DNA of 64,000 nucleotides from Sinotaia quadrata (taxonomy: Eukaryota > Mollusca > Gastropoda > Architaenioglossa > Viviparidae). Location: contig CM054181.1 in assembly GCA_028829895.1 (NCBI GenBank), positions 43,330,759 through 43,394,758 of the forward strand, in the 5' to 3' direction. Below are positions 55,926 through 64,000 of the stretch, one piece after another. How positions within the stretch are numbered: the stretch's first letter is position 1; each line of letters starts with the position of its first letter. The notes beneath the pieces were generated by a model. The model was not told the DNA's origin and ran no database searches. It worked only from the letters and a program-made list of their open reading frames with translations. The position numbers were made by a program, and so were the translations under genes.

Positions 55926-56480
55926 ATATGATGTTATTGATGTGTATGATAGCGCTGATGGTGATATAGAATTGCATTTGTGATGACTAACATATTTAAT
56001 ATGTAATTAACTATTTTGATTACTATAACGCATTTAATGTTATTATTTATTTTGATGACTAATATTTAATACGTTATTAGCTATTTTGATGACTATAATG
56101 TATATAATACGGTTATTAGCTATTTTGATAACTGATGAATTAATTACCCTGACATTTTTATACTACACATGACATATATTATGGCACTGACTTATTTATG
56201 ATGGCTCTTGTGTGGTATTTTAAAATGGCACTAATATATTTTTGAAATCACTGCCGTATTTATGATGCCACTGAATTATTTTTGGAGTAACTGTCCTACT
56301 TACATTTTTAAGTCTTGTCGTATTTATGATGCCACTGAATTATTTTTGAAGTAACTGTCCTACTTTCATTTTAAAGTCTTGCATTTATGATTTTACTGAA
56401 GTATTTTTAAAGTGACTGTCGTATTTATGATGCCACTGAACCATTTATTAAGACACTGATAATATTTTGATAATTGTGAC
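55926..56480. repeat. Two intermixed degenerate tandems
   Basis: Up to 56140 the motif is TGATGACTAATATTTAATAC GTTATTAGCTATTT; from 56220 it is CGTATTTATGATGCCACTGA ATTATTTTTGAAGTAACTGT. Both are decayed. Confidence 0.78.
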
Positions 56481-56537
56481 AAATTGTGATAGTAATTATG
56501 ATGAAATTGACAACGTATAACAATTCCCCCAACTTTC

Positions 56538-56539
<2 letters not shown>

Positions 56540-56602
<63 letters not shown>
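56540..56602. repeat. (GT)31 microsatellite
   Basis: Uninterrupted GT tract. Confidence 0.97.
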
Positions 56603-56603
<1 letters not shown>

Positions 56604-58099
56604 GTGTGACACTGAAATTTACAACAGAACTAGCGTGTTCTTGGTATCTCTAACGATATATGATTAATCTAGAATAATTGTAATGGTATTAGTAGAAGAA
56701 GGGCTTTCGCAACGAAGTCTATCACCACGAAATGCTTCATTTTATAATGTTCTTTCTCTTGTTATTAATGTACATTAATGTTTTTGCACACGGCACGTTG
56801 TGAGATCACGTTTCGCAAAAGTATAGGAAAATAAAATCACTTGAACGACACAACTGTTAGCGAGCTGCGAAGCCATCAGTGATGAAACTGCCCCTCGGTA
56901 CACAAAAATAATGCAACTTTACAACAAAAATTAAAGTCACACGCAGCCGGATCACGATCTGTATTGCGGATGTTTATCTTATGATCGCTCTAAATGCCCC
57001 AGGCCAAGGTGTGACTGAGAGAGTAAAAGAAACAACTTAAAGGCACTGTGCCACGAAGCGAACGCGTGTATTTAACAAGTGGTGTGAAAAGAGTGAGCAT
57101 TTATGATAATTATTGCATATTTAATTTATTTTCCTCCATAAGCCAAGCTGTTCAACACCGTTTGCCCTTCAAGTCGAAATAACCAATGAACCCTTCCGTG
57201 ACATAGCGACACTATTTCCATTTGTAATGTTAATGCCATTATTGTGATTGATGTCAGGGTATGCAACTCTCGATCTTGTTTTCGAGGCAGGATTTTAATA
57301 ATCGAGTTGTAATAGTCAGCCTCACGAAAAGATCATTTTCACTTAAATTTAGATTGCCCAGTAAGGTTTTTATGTGAATACGTTCAAATCAATGTAGTAT
57401 ACTTTTGGGCAATGGAGCTTTTAACAAAGACGCCATATTTAATTATGACATAACTGATAATTTTAAATTACTCTCCTTCCACTTTATTTGTAGATTAACA
57501 TTATACCATGTTTAATATAATTTTAATTTACTATTCGTTCACCTTAATATGTGATTCACGTTACACGAATTCTTTTATTTTCTTAATTTTATTTTATTTA
57601 ACTGTTCTTTCTTCAACTGACGAAGCGAAATTTATACACTACCCACGAGGTAAAATGTACATGAGCGCTCTGTTTGAAATACTGTAAGTCACTTAATGTA
57701 AGTCACTCCGTGTGAATCGATTTCATATGGAATAAATCCCCGCCATTTATAAATTTCGAACTAATTTATGAAATATGAACTAAAATATGTAGACACATAC
57801 AAAGAGACAAAATAAAATAAAAAATAAAAAATAATGTCCATAAAAAGTGGTGGAATTTGGTGATGGGAGGGTTGTCCACCCCCCACCCCCCAAACCCCTG
57901 AGCAAAAGCCTAACTGATGACATCAAAAAGATGAAACATTCAAACCAGTCCTAGAGGGAAAAAGTGCTAGCGTAACCACCACCACCACCGCTGACCCAAT
58001 ACAATACCGGTTTACTCTGCTGAAAATTTAATTTTTGTTTCCTTTCTTGAACAGTTTGATTTTGTTGAGTGCCTCTTATAGACATATTGTTGCCTTCAC
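56603..58099. other. Intron sequence, mostly unique
   Basis: A strong minus-strand acceptor (TTTCTTTTACTCTCTCAG) at about 57018 is followed by only 11 codons and has no partner. A C-rich patch lies at 57878-57900. Nothing else was seen. Confidence 0.4.
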
Positions 58100-58160
58100 C
58101 CGGGCATTTTGCCAACCACCAGATGAGAGAGTACTTGTCTGTGTGCTAATTACACGTTGC
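58100..58160 (-). CDS. Internal exon of the minus-strand gene
   Basis: A 61-bp exon between acceptor ATATGTACATGTTTCGCAG and donor CCCGG|GTGAAG. One base completes a codon begun in the exon at 63086-63129 (CT plus G), then 20 codons: QRVISTQTSTLSSGGWQNAR, ending in phase 0 for the terminal exon at 55149-55262. The other two frames contain stops. It is serine/threonine rich with no cysteine. Codon bias is weak, so the call relies on phase agreement with both neighbours and the good acceptor. A CRE-like TGACGTCA lies 23 bp upstream of the exon in the preceding intron. Confidence 0.5.
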
Positions 58161-58344
58161 CTGCGAAACATGTACATATACGTGACGTCAGAAAGACATA
58201 TGCTTTACCATTCTCATGGCTAAAAATTCTTTTGCTCTTAACCCGTTCGCTGGCCTAAGGACACAAAAGGGACGCGCTTGCGCACATCGATAGCCACTTT
58301 AACGATAAAACTTCACTCTTACAGTTTTTTTAAATGATGGCCGC
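58161..58344. other. Intron sequence
   Basis: Contains TGACGTCA at 58183-58190. Nothing else. Confidence 0.45.
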
Positions 58345-58819
58345 CGGCAGTAAACTTGTAGTTTGTGCAAGCAATAAAAACTATGTAGCTTTTTCAAGTA
58401 GTAAACTATGTGGGTTTTTTGCAAATAGTAAACTGTATAGCTTTTTTCAAGTAGTAAACTGTGTGGCTTTTTTCAAGCAAAAGTGTAGCTTTCGTTCAAT
58501 AGTCAACAAGCACTAAAATTATTGGGATTTCCGACAAGCGGTAGATTATCATAGCTTGATGCAATTTCAAGACTATGGTCTTACGCCTGCAGCAAACCAT
58601 TGTTGGCTTTCCACAGACAATATTATGGTTTTCTGCGAACAGTAACATTTCGTAGGTTTCCGCAAGGAGTATTAATATTGTGGCTTTCGGTCCATCAATA
58701 AATTATTGTGATTTTCTGTCAGCAATAAATTATCGTACTTTTCTGCAATCAGAAACTGATGGGGCTTTCAATCGGCAATAAATTCATGTAGCTCTCCACA
58801 GCACACTACTATGGCTATG
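58345..58819. repeat. Diverged tandem, unit about 30 bp
   Basis: AGTAAACTATGTGGGTTTTT TGCAAAT-type copies at 58345-58500 decay to CAGCAATAAATTATCGTACT TTTCTGC-type copies by 58820. Confidence 0.75.
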
Positions 58820-59067
58820 CGGTGGCTTACAATCAGCAGTAAATAAATGAATAATTGTACCATTCTGTCAGCAATGAACTGTGGTGGTTTTCGGTAAGCA
58901 GTAAATAAACGAATAATTGTACCATTCTGTCAGCAGTGAACTGTGGTGGTTTTCGGTAAGCAGTAAATAAATGAATAATTGTACCATTCTGTCAGCAGTG
59001 AACTGTGGTAGTTTTCGGTAAGCAGTAAATAAATGAATAATTGTACCATTCTGTCAGCAGTGAACTT
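58820..59067. repeat. 61-bp tandem repeat, 4 copies
   Basis: The unit is TAAATAAATGAATAATTGTA then CCATTCTGTCAGCAGTGAAC and TGTGGTGGTTTTCGGTAAGC A. It is a conserved outgrowth of the neighbouring diverged array (same CAGCAGTAAA motif). Confidence 0.94.
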
Positions 59068-60069
59068 AAAAATTAAATAAGCCACTCGCATACTGCGATA
59101 ATTCAGCATGAATATATCAGAGGTTCCAAACCCTTTTGTTCTATAAACTCATCCCCTTCATTACCCTTTAAAAGGCTTTTTCAGAATAGCAGTTTCTATG
59201 ATCTGGCAAGACAGGTCACAACTTCACAAAGTGACCCATATAAAATCAGATAAATCATAGCTCTATACATTCTTCTATGTCTTCCTATGACTATGGTTCT
59301 TTTTCAAATTTTATTAGTTTGATTTTTAAAAAATCCACTAAATAGTCAAAGAACATTTGTACTCCTGAACTGTATGACTCTGGAGTCCTTACTATGAACA
59401 TTATTATAAGAATTCAGGAACTGATTAATCAGAACTGCCCTTCTTAGCAGAAGGCTTGTGAAATTCTATCTAGACTGATAGATTATTTTATCTTTGCAAA
59501 TGCCTTGTGATTGTTACTTTATAATTGTGTAAATAACTTATGCTCTTTTGTTCTCTTTGATTTATTGCAATTAGTAAATTTGTTATTATTAATTTTTTCA
59601 CTTTCACTTCTGAGCTATTAATCAGTATGAAGAAGGTATGTAGGCTTAAGGGGTGGGGGCATAAAATATTAATTTTAAAAGTCATTCCACAGCATACCTT
59701 GGAAAGTGACCCTCTTAAGATAATTGGAGAATATGTGAAGGGCGAGAGATTATCTACACATAGTCCTAGAAGTGGCTATAGTTGCAGGAGTGTACGTGTC
59801 TCTGAACGAGTAACACTCAAGGACGGATAAAATAAGATATTCATTAAGCGTTGTCCTTGGGGATTGACTTAGTTTTCTCTGACTGCAAATGACGAAGACC
59901 CTATCGGTGAGTGTGTTTAAATAGATCGAGAATTAAGGAACTATTGTTAATTCCACCAATTTTTCACAAACAGTAACAGTTAATTTAACATTTATTCAAA
60001 ATCCAGTTGAAACATTTTAGTTTAATTAATTCATTTATTTTAAAAAATAAATTATGAGCTTGATCCAGT
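59068..60069. other. Intron sequence with possible hAT end
   Basis: CAGAGGTTCCAAACCCTTTT at 59120-59139 resembles a hAT left end (compare the MITE at 46177), but no right end was found. A minus-strand open segment ending AAG|GTATGC near 59700 could be a small exon (peptide NLSPFTYSPIILRG), not called. Confidence 0.35.
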
Positions 60070-60276
60070 GATACAAATTTTTCAGTCTAATAGTCATTGA
60101 CAAGAGTCTTAGATACCACATGTGATAACTACTTCACTGTATAACAAGTTTTTCAATCTAATAGTCATTGACAAGATACCACATGTGATAACTACTTCAC
60201 TGTATAACAAGTTTTTCAGTCTAATAGTCATTGACAAGATACCACATGTGATAACTACTTCACTGTATAACAATCT
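60070..60276. repeat. 63-bp tandem repeat, 3 copies
   Basis: ACCACATGTGATAACTACTT then CACTGTATAACAAGTTTTTC and AGTCTAATAGTCATTGACAA GAT. The period is a multiple of three, so a plus frame repeats too. Confidence 0.95.
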
Positions 60277-60907
60277 TTTTCAGATGATGGATGGGCTTGA
60301 TGAAGTGTTACCACATTGACTACGCAGATCATTCTGTTTTCTTATGCTTCGGATTTTTTATCATTAATAGTATACTCTTATTTGTTCTTTGAATGTATGA
60401 GAATAAATGAATTATTGTAATGTCTGACTCATCTTGTCTAAAACTTTGCCTGTAAGACTGAAGGACAAATATGAGCAAATGAGACTGTGTCCTGTTTACA
60501 AAAGCTGGTTGTTTTGGCGAACCAAAGGCATCATATAAATAAATAAATATATAATAGCAGATCTTTATTCACTTTGGATAAGAAGGGGATACAGTCATTG
60601 ACAGGTGTTAAGTGGGGACACTTCCATCTGAAACAGATTTTGTACAGAGATGAAGTCACGTGGTGGTGTTGTTGGTAGGTGGTATAGGATTTATCTGGAA
60701 TCCTCCATTTGGGAGAAAACCTTATACCCCTTTGGGCGAACAAGGACTCTCACTGGTATACAACCATACTGAGATAGAGTCAACACTTAACAGGGGAAAA
60801 TAGAGAGAATTGTTTCCTATGGCAAAGAGTGAATAAAATAATGTTGCAAAGAGCAGCTTCCTCACTTCCCCTGTCTGTCGTTTCTTCTTATGCTTAATAA
60901 TGCTGTG
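60277..60907. other. Intron sequence
   Basis: Nothing recognised. Confidence 0.45.
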
Positions 60908-61118
60908 TTTGAATTCAAGCTGTGACAAATCTGCAAGCAGTTTGTGCTAGATATGTTATTACATCAATCACTGTGTTTGAATTCAAGCTATGACAAATCT
61001 GCAAGCAATTTGTGCTAGATATGTTATTACATCAATCACTGTGTTTGAATTCAAGCTATGACAAATCTGCAAGCAGTTTGTGCTAGATATGTTATTACAC
61101 CAATCACTGTGTTTTGAT
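60908..61118. repeat. 68-bp tandem repeat, 3 copies
   Basis: TGTGTTTGAATTCAAGCTAT then GACAAATCTGCAAGCAGTTT and GTGCTAGATATGTTATTACA TCAATCAC. The hAT element is inserted about 35 bp beyond the last copy. Confidence 0.95.
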
Positions 61119-61306
61119 AGTGTGCAAGCCTGCCATGTTAGGTTAGAATTCAGGGGCGGGCAAACTTTTGAGACCGCGGGCCAGATAAAACTGTTGGAAC
61201 AGTTCGCGGGCCGGATAGACGACCAAATATCACAAGTCCAACAAGTTCAGAATAGAAAATGAGAACAAAAGTAATTTTAAAAAACTAACTCTGTTTCAAT
61301 GAAAAA

Positions 61307-61560
61307 TTAATGAGATGGATGGTGTTGCTTACAATAAATAAGTGATTCAATATCTGGCTGAATTGATGAGGTTGACAAGTGAAGAATGTCATTTAGATGA
61401 CGGTCAGAGAGTTGAGAGTGAAGGCGACTCTTTGTATATTTCATCTTTGAGAACAGTTGTTCACAGCAAAATGTGCTTCCGAAATAGCTACAATGCGCTG
61501 AGCATGTTTAATAAAATGTGGAAACTTGCCTGATGGTAGGATGACATCACGAAAAAAAGA
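61307..61560 (-). pseudogene. hAT transposase C-terminal (dimerisation) remnant
   Basis: On the minus strand the frame ending at TAA 61307-61309 contains FGSTFCCEQLFSKMKYTKSR followed by LHSQLSDRHLNDILHLSTSS. This is the conserved hAT C-terminal signature (STYxCEQLFSxMK...LxDxHL...). Upstream, LPSGKFPHFIKHAQRIVAI continues in a different frame; a single missing base near 61484 breaks the join. Family knowledge says this domain mediates dimerisation at the C-terminus of hAT transposases. It cannot be functional here. Confidence 0.88.
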
Positions 61561-61589
61561 AAGAGGAGAAGAAGTGCGGAAGTTTGCTT

Positions 61590-61918
61590 TTAACTCATTC
61601 TTTGAGCAAGGAGTAGTGAAACTTCATAACTGGCACGTGTCACTTTTTCATGCACAGATGTTTGCTTATGAAACATCAAACTGCTTTTCTCTATATTGCC
61701 TGTGAGTTTAGCAAATAGTAGTCTTTTTTTCTCAGAGGCAGACATTAAACCAAATTTCGAAGTTAAGTGTACTGTTTCCCAGTGACAGAGCACATTAAAC
61801 TCTATAAAGACAGCAACAGTTTTCAAACAGATCAGACACTGAGCTTGTCCAAATCGTTCTATGAAAAAGTACTTCTCGTCCACTCAGAGTTAAATGTCCG
61901 ACTTTCCATATCCACTTT
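61590..61918 (-). pseudogene. hAT transposase N-terminal BED-finger remnant
   Basis: The minus-strand frame from about 61880 reads DEKYFFIERFGQAQCLICLK, then a CHWETVH segment and TRASYEVSLLLAQ before a stop at 61590. The C-x2-C and H-x4-H residues of a BED-type zinc finger are both present, and the TRASYxVxxLLA motif is characteristic of GTF2IRD2/Charlie-like hAT proteins. The expected lead-in (KVDMESRTFNSEWT) is present just upstream (61877-61918) in another frame, so there is a frameshift near 61880. The DDE catalytic region that should follow is absent, replaced within about 30 bases by the C-terminal remnant. Confidence 0.88.
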
Positions 61919-62337
61919 AAAATTTTTAGGATGCTGGGGTTGCAGACATGATTGTGGGGATGGGGGAATAATGACAAAGAAATAGCAGAAATGCAACAAC
62001 CAGTTCGGTTGTGATGGCAGAAGACTGTGAGTTTCAAATTTGCACACCTCTGTTCACCTCCAGCCCTCCTTCCTCTCACCAATTGTAGCTTACGAATGAG
62101 GCAGAGTACAGATGCTGACATACATTATTATTGTAGATCTATCCTAGGCCTAGGAGAGTTCAAAAGTCAACGAACTATAAAGAGATGCTAGTGTAATATA
62201 TATAACCGCAGGCATAAATTGTACATGTGCACACAATTCTGTGTGAGTAATTCAAACTGTTAAAATTACATGTAGTCTTTAGACTAGTTTAGCCATGGCT
62301 GTTTGACAGCGTATAACAATGCCCAATTGTTTTAGTG

Positions 62338-62470
62338 ACTTTTGTTTTGCGGGCCAAAAGCAATAAGTGTGAATGGCTTGGCGGGCCAAAAGCAATAACT
62401 GTGAATAGCTTGGCGGGCCAAAAGCAATGTTAACTGTGAATAGCTTGGCGGGCCAACAAAAAATGCTTCG
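62338..62470. repeat. hAT subterminal repeats, 34 bp, 4 copies
   Basis: GGCGGGCCAAAAGCAATAAC TGTGAATAGCTT repeated near the right end of the hAT element. One copy has an inserted GTTA. GCGGGCC also occurs near the left end; such subterminal motifs are typical transposase-binding sites in hAT elements. Confidence 0.85.
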
Positions 62471-62512
62471 CGTGCCAGGTTTGGCCCGCGGGCCAGAGTT
62501 TGCCCGCCCCTG

Positions 62513-63085
62513 GGTTAGATCATTGTAAGTTTTCCCTCTACAATTTAGCAACGGAGTACAGAATTAAAATCGCACAATACTTAGGTAATTCAGACTAAAT
62601 ATTTGACAGTAGTGTCTGGACTGGAGATATTTCTAATGATGCACGTTTACGTGTGTAAGCAGTGTTTGACTCGAGCTTGTCCCATTTCTAGTGAATGGCT
62701 ACCACATACAGCGCTTTTCACATCGATCCTGTCTTTATATTCTGTTATAATGAAAACTCTACTTACCCTCTGTCAATATCAACCCTGTCGTAACAGTGTA
62801 TTAGAATGAAAACACTGTGAAAGAACCAATAAAATATTAAATCACACTGGCGTAACGCGTCTTAAGTGTTCAATAAGTTAGACAGTGTTCACTTTGCATG
62901 ATAAAGATAAGAGTTTGTTGATATTTTGTCTTTTTTACTTGTCGAGCTGCGACCACTCTAGGTGGTAAGGCAGTTTTTGCGTCCCGGGCCAGACAAATAT
63001 GTGATGCAGGCTGTGGAATTTTCCCTCTGATTGTACTTTGTTGAGAGAACCGTGTCGGCCACAGCCTGAAATATCAGTGACTCAC
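62513..63085. other. Intron sequence right of the hAT element
   Basis: A minus-strand segment at 62958-63065 follows a good acceptor (CACTGATATTTCAG) and is open for 35 codons to TAG (including YNQRENSTACITYLSGPGRK). It could be an alternative last exon after 63343-63512 (phase 0 to 0), but the phase-matched exon at 63086-63129 is preferred. An AATAAA on the plus strand at about 62828 has no gene attached. Confidence 0.4.
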
Positions 63086-63129
63086 AGAGGGCAGAAGTCG
63101 GGGTAGACAAAGTAGAATGTCGAGAGTCC
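63086..63129 (-). CDS. Internal exon of the minus-strand gene
   Basis: A 44-bp exon with acceptor TTGTTAATTTGATACTTAG (a CTAAC branch-like motif lies upstream) and strong donor CCTCT|GTGAGT. Fourteen codons in phase 0 give GLSTFYFVYPDFCP, then two bases (CT) that the next exon completes. Ten of 14 third positions are C or G, the strongest bias of any short segment here. The preceding exon ends in phase 0 and the following one (58100-58160) starts with the one base needed. If the donor is ignored the frame stops at once (CTG TGA), which supports splicing here. Confidence 0.58.
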
Positions 63130-63342
63130 CTAAGTATCAAATTAACAATAAGGTAGAGAGAGTTAGCACACTAACGCATATCACTCATACATGATACAAT
63201 AGGGAAAGACAGATGAGAAATGAAAAAAGATGAAAAATAGAGAAGGATGAATAAAAATGATGATGTATATAATTATAATCACCACTAATTGTGCTTGTAA
63301 ATTCTACCTGACTGACCTTTCTCAGCAAAAAGACTATTATAC

Positions 63343-63512
63343 CCTGTCGTTCTGGCAGAACAGTGCTATTATGACGGTGTCTGTCTGGACTCTGAACTGT
63401 GGGGTGTTTTTCCGCGCAGAGACAGACAGGTGGTCAGTCTGATTAAATATCTGGGATATTATTATAACCTGACCCAGGAGATGGGCCAGGTTGGATAACA
63501 TCGCCAGGGCCT
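63343..63512 (-). CDS. Internal exon of the minus-strand gene, unrecognised extracellular-looking protein
   Basis: A 170-bp exon after a strong acceptor (GCGATCTTCCTCTTGTTCAG). Two bases finish a split codon and 56 codons follow to a donor ACAGG|GTATAA. The peptide opens ALAMLSNLAHLLGQVIIISQ (amphipathic helix), contains an NQT glycosylation sequon, then LSVSARKNTPQFRVQTDTVI and a cysteine-containing IALFCQNDR. The helix followed by strands, with sequon and lone cysteine, suggests an extracellular domain; whether it is a GAIN-like or other fold cannot be said. Third positions are mostly C or G in the first and last thirds. Without splicing the frame ends after one more codon. Confidence 0.58.
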
Positions 63513-63615
63513 CTGAACAAGAGGAAGATCGCAGGTTATATGTGAAGATGCTAGATCTAAATTTTGGCCCGCTTGCGCGAGTTTGGCAATAGATTCTAAC
63601 TTCTGTAGTCTAAAC
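63513..63615. other. Intron sequence
   Basis: Pyrimidine-rich on the minus strand directly upstream of the exon. Nothing else. Confidence 0.45.
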
Positions 63616-64000
63616 GAAGAATGAAAACTGGGTGGCTGGATCTCGTTCTGTCACAGTTTCTGGTTTGTGAAAATAATGTTTGTTGTGTCATTTTATCTTG
63701 GGAGGAGGTGGGCTGTTGATTGTGAACAGATAGATGTGCATCTGTTGCAATTAATGTCTGCTATGTAATTTTTTTAATCTCGGAGGGCGGAGGGAAGGCT
63801 ATTGATTGTGAACAGATACATGCCTAGGGATGGGAGGAGGTTGTTCACTGTGAACAGATAGATTTGTATATGTTTGTTAAAGTACTGTCTACTCGCCACT
63901 TTTTCTTTGGGGGTTGTTGACTAAAGAGAAAGGTGTATATATATTTTGTGAAGGCAATGTCTGCTTTGTCACTTTGGGGGTTGTTGACTAAAGAAATAGA
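63616..64000. repeat. Diverged tandem, unit about 85-90 bp, about 4 copies, cut by the window end
   Basis: GATTGTGAACAGATAGATGT, GTTAAAGTACTGTCTACTCG and TTTGGGGGTTGTTGACTAAA GA blocks recur at about 63625, 63715, 63800, 63850 and 63905 to the edge. Confidence 0.78.

Larger units (their letters stand above)
61151..62512 (-). mobile_element. Internally deleted hAT (Charlie/ZBED-type) DNA transposon
   Basis: The 1,362-bp element has perfect 16-bp terminal inverted repeats, CAGGGGCGGGCAAACT at 61151-61166 and its reverse complement at 62497-62512. These match the CAGGGGTGGGCAAACT-type ends of animal hAT elements. GGTTAGAT directly follows the right end and GGTTAGAA lies two bases before the left end, consistent with a slightly mutated 8-bp target duplication. 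Minus-strand remnants of a BED-finger transposase lie inside, with the catalytic centre missing, so it is non-autonomous. GGCGGGCCAAAAGCAAT subterminal repeats occupy 62340-62470. It lies in the second intron of the minus-strand gene. Confidence 0.93.
55070..63512 (-). other. 3' portion of a minus-strand gene (four exons, three introns)
   Basis: Exons 63343-63512, 63086-63129, 58100-58160 and 55149-55262 follow each other with compatible phases (0, then 2 completed by 1, then 0), a final TGA and an AATAAA at 55070-55075. Intron lengths are 213, 4,925 and 2,837 bp. All have GT and AG ends. About 128 residues are encoded. The second intron contains the hAT element; the third holds the arrays at 55400-56602. 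The 5' end lies beyond 63512, probably outside the window, because the first exon here starts inside a codon. Confidence 0.6.

Noticed and set aside
57000..57030. Terminal exon after a strong minus-strand acceptor
   Set aside because: Only 11 codons before a stop, no matching phase with neighbours and no poly(A) signal nearby.
62958..63065. Alternative last exon for the minus-strand gene
   Set aside because: The acceptor is good and the phase fits 63343-63512, but the exon at 63086-63129 has stronger codon bias, a GTGAGT donor, and links onward in phase to two more exons and a poly(A) signal. It may be an alternative end.
63439..63468. 30-bp intron inside exon 63343-63512 (CAG|GTTATA ... AATCAG|ACT)
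   Set aside because: Thirty bases is too short for an intron, and the segment is in frame without stops, so it is read through as coding.

Overview
This is animal nuclear DNA that is poor in coding sequence. It is AT-rich, has no bacterial-type operons or long open frames, and carries long (GT)n, (GATA)n, (CTTT)n and (CT)n tracts, tRNA-derived SINE-like sequences, hAT-type DNA transposons, and short candidate exons bounded by GT/AG splice signals with C/G-rich third codon positions. The mix of many private minisatellites and (GT)n tracts fits a lophotrochozoan such as a gastropod mollusc, but the phylum is an inference and no single sequence proves it.

The best-supported gene is on the minus strand at the right end. 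Four exons (63343-63512, 63086-63129, 58100-58160, 55149-55262) have matching splice phases, end in a stop codon and are followed by AATAAA about 75 bases on. They encode the last ~128 residues of a protein I do not recognise; its 5' part lies outside the window. The long third intron contains a 1,362-bp hAT transposon (61151-62512) with perfect 16-bp terminal inverted repeats. This element is internally deleted: it keeps the BED-finger start and the dimerisation end of a transposase but has lost the catalytic middle.

Elsewhere there are isolated candidate exons that I could not join into genes. Minus strand: 6315-6448, 5257-5324, 3827-3972, 15177-15243, 29064-29131, 35815-35848, 44021-44057, 45734-45779. 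Plus strand: 7774-7880, 13139-13189, 18304-18455, 19013-19147, 23355-23442, 25547-25598, 26602-26750, 44680-44757, 48947-49008. The strongest of these are 18304-18455, 23355-23442 (a C-terminus with an EF-hand-like ending), 44680-44757, 48947-49008, 3827-3972 and 5257-5324.

The rest is mainly tandem repeats: more than 35 arrays with unit lengths of about 27 to 81 bp, nearly all unrelated to one another, plus about 20 microsatellites. Notable arrays are 13785-14338 (46 bp, every unit carries a full 3' splice-site signal), 27748-28660 (65 bp, 14 near-identical units with a perfect palindrome), 37051-37345 (51 bp, telomere-like TTAGGG plus a 14-bp palindrome), 8085-8470 (48 bp, open on both strands) and 48419-48650 (28 bp, a TATA box in every unit). 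Mobile sequences include a short hAT-like MITE (46177-46342), a 115-bp retroposed fragment with a poly(A) tail and perfect 14-bp target duplications (4075-4217), at least four copies of an unrecognised dispersed family (35001, 39180, 43450, 53788) and several tRNA-like SINE heads. All intergenic stretches of 300 bases or more are described in the list.
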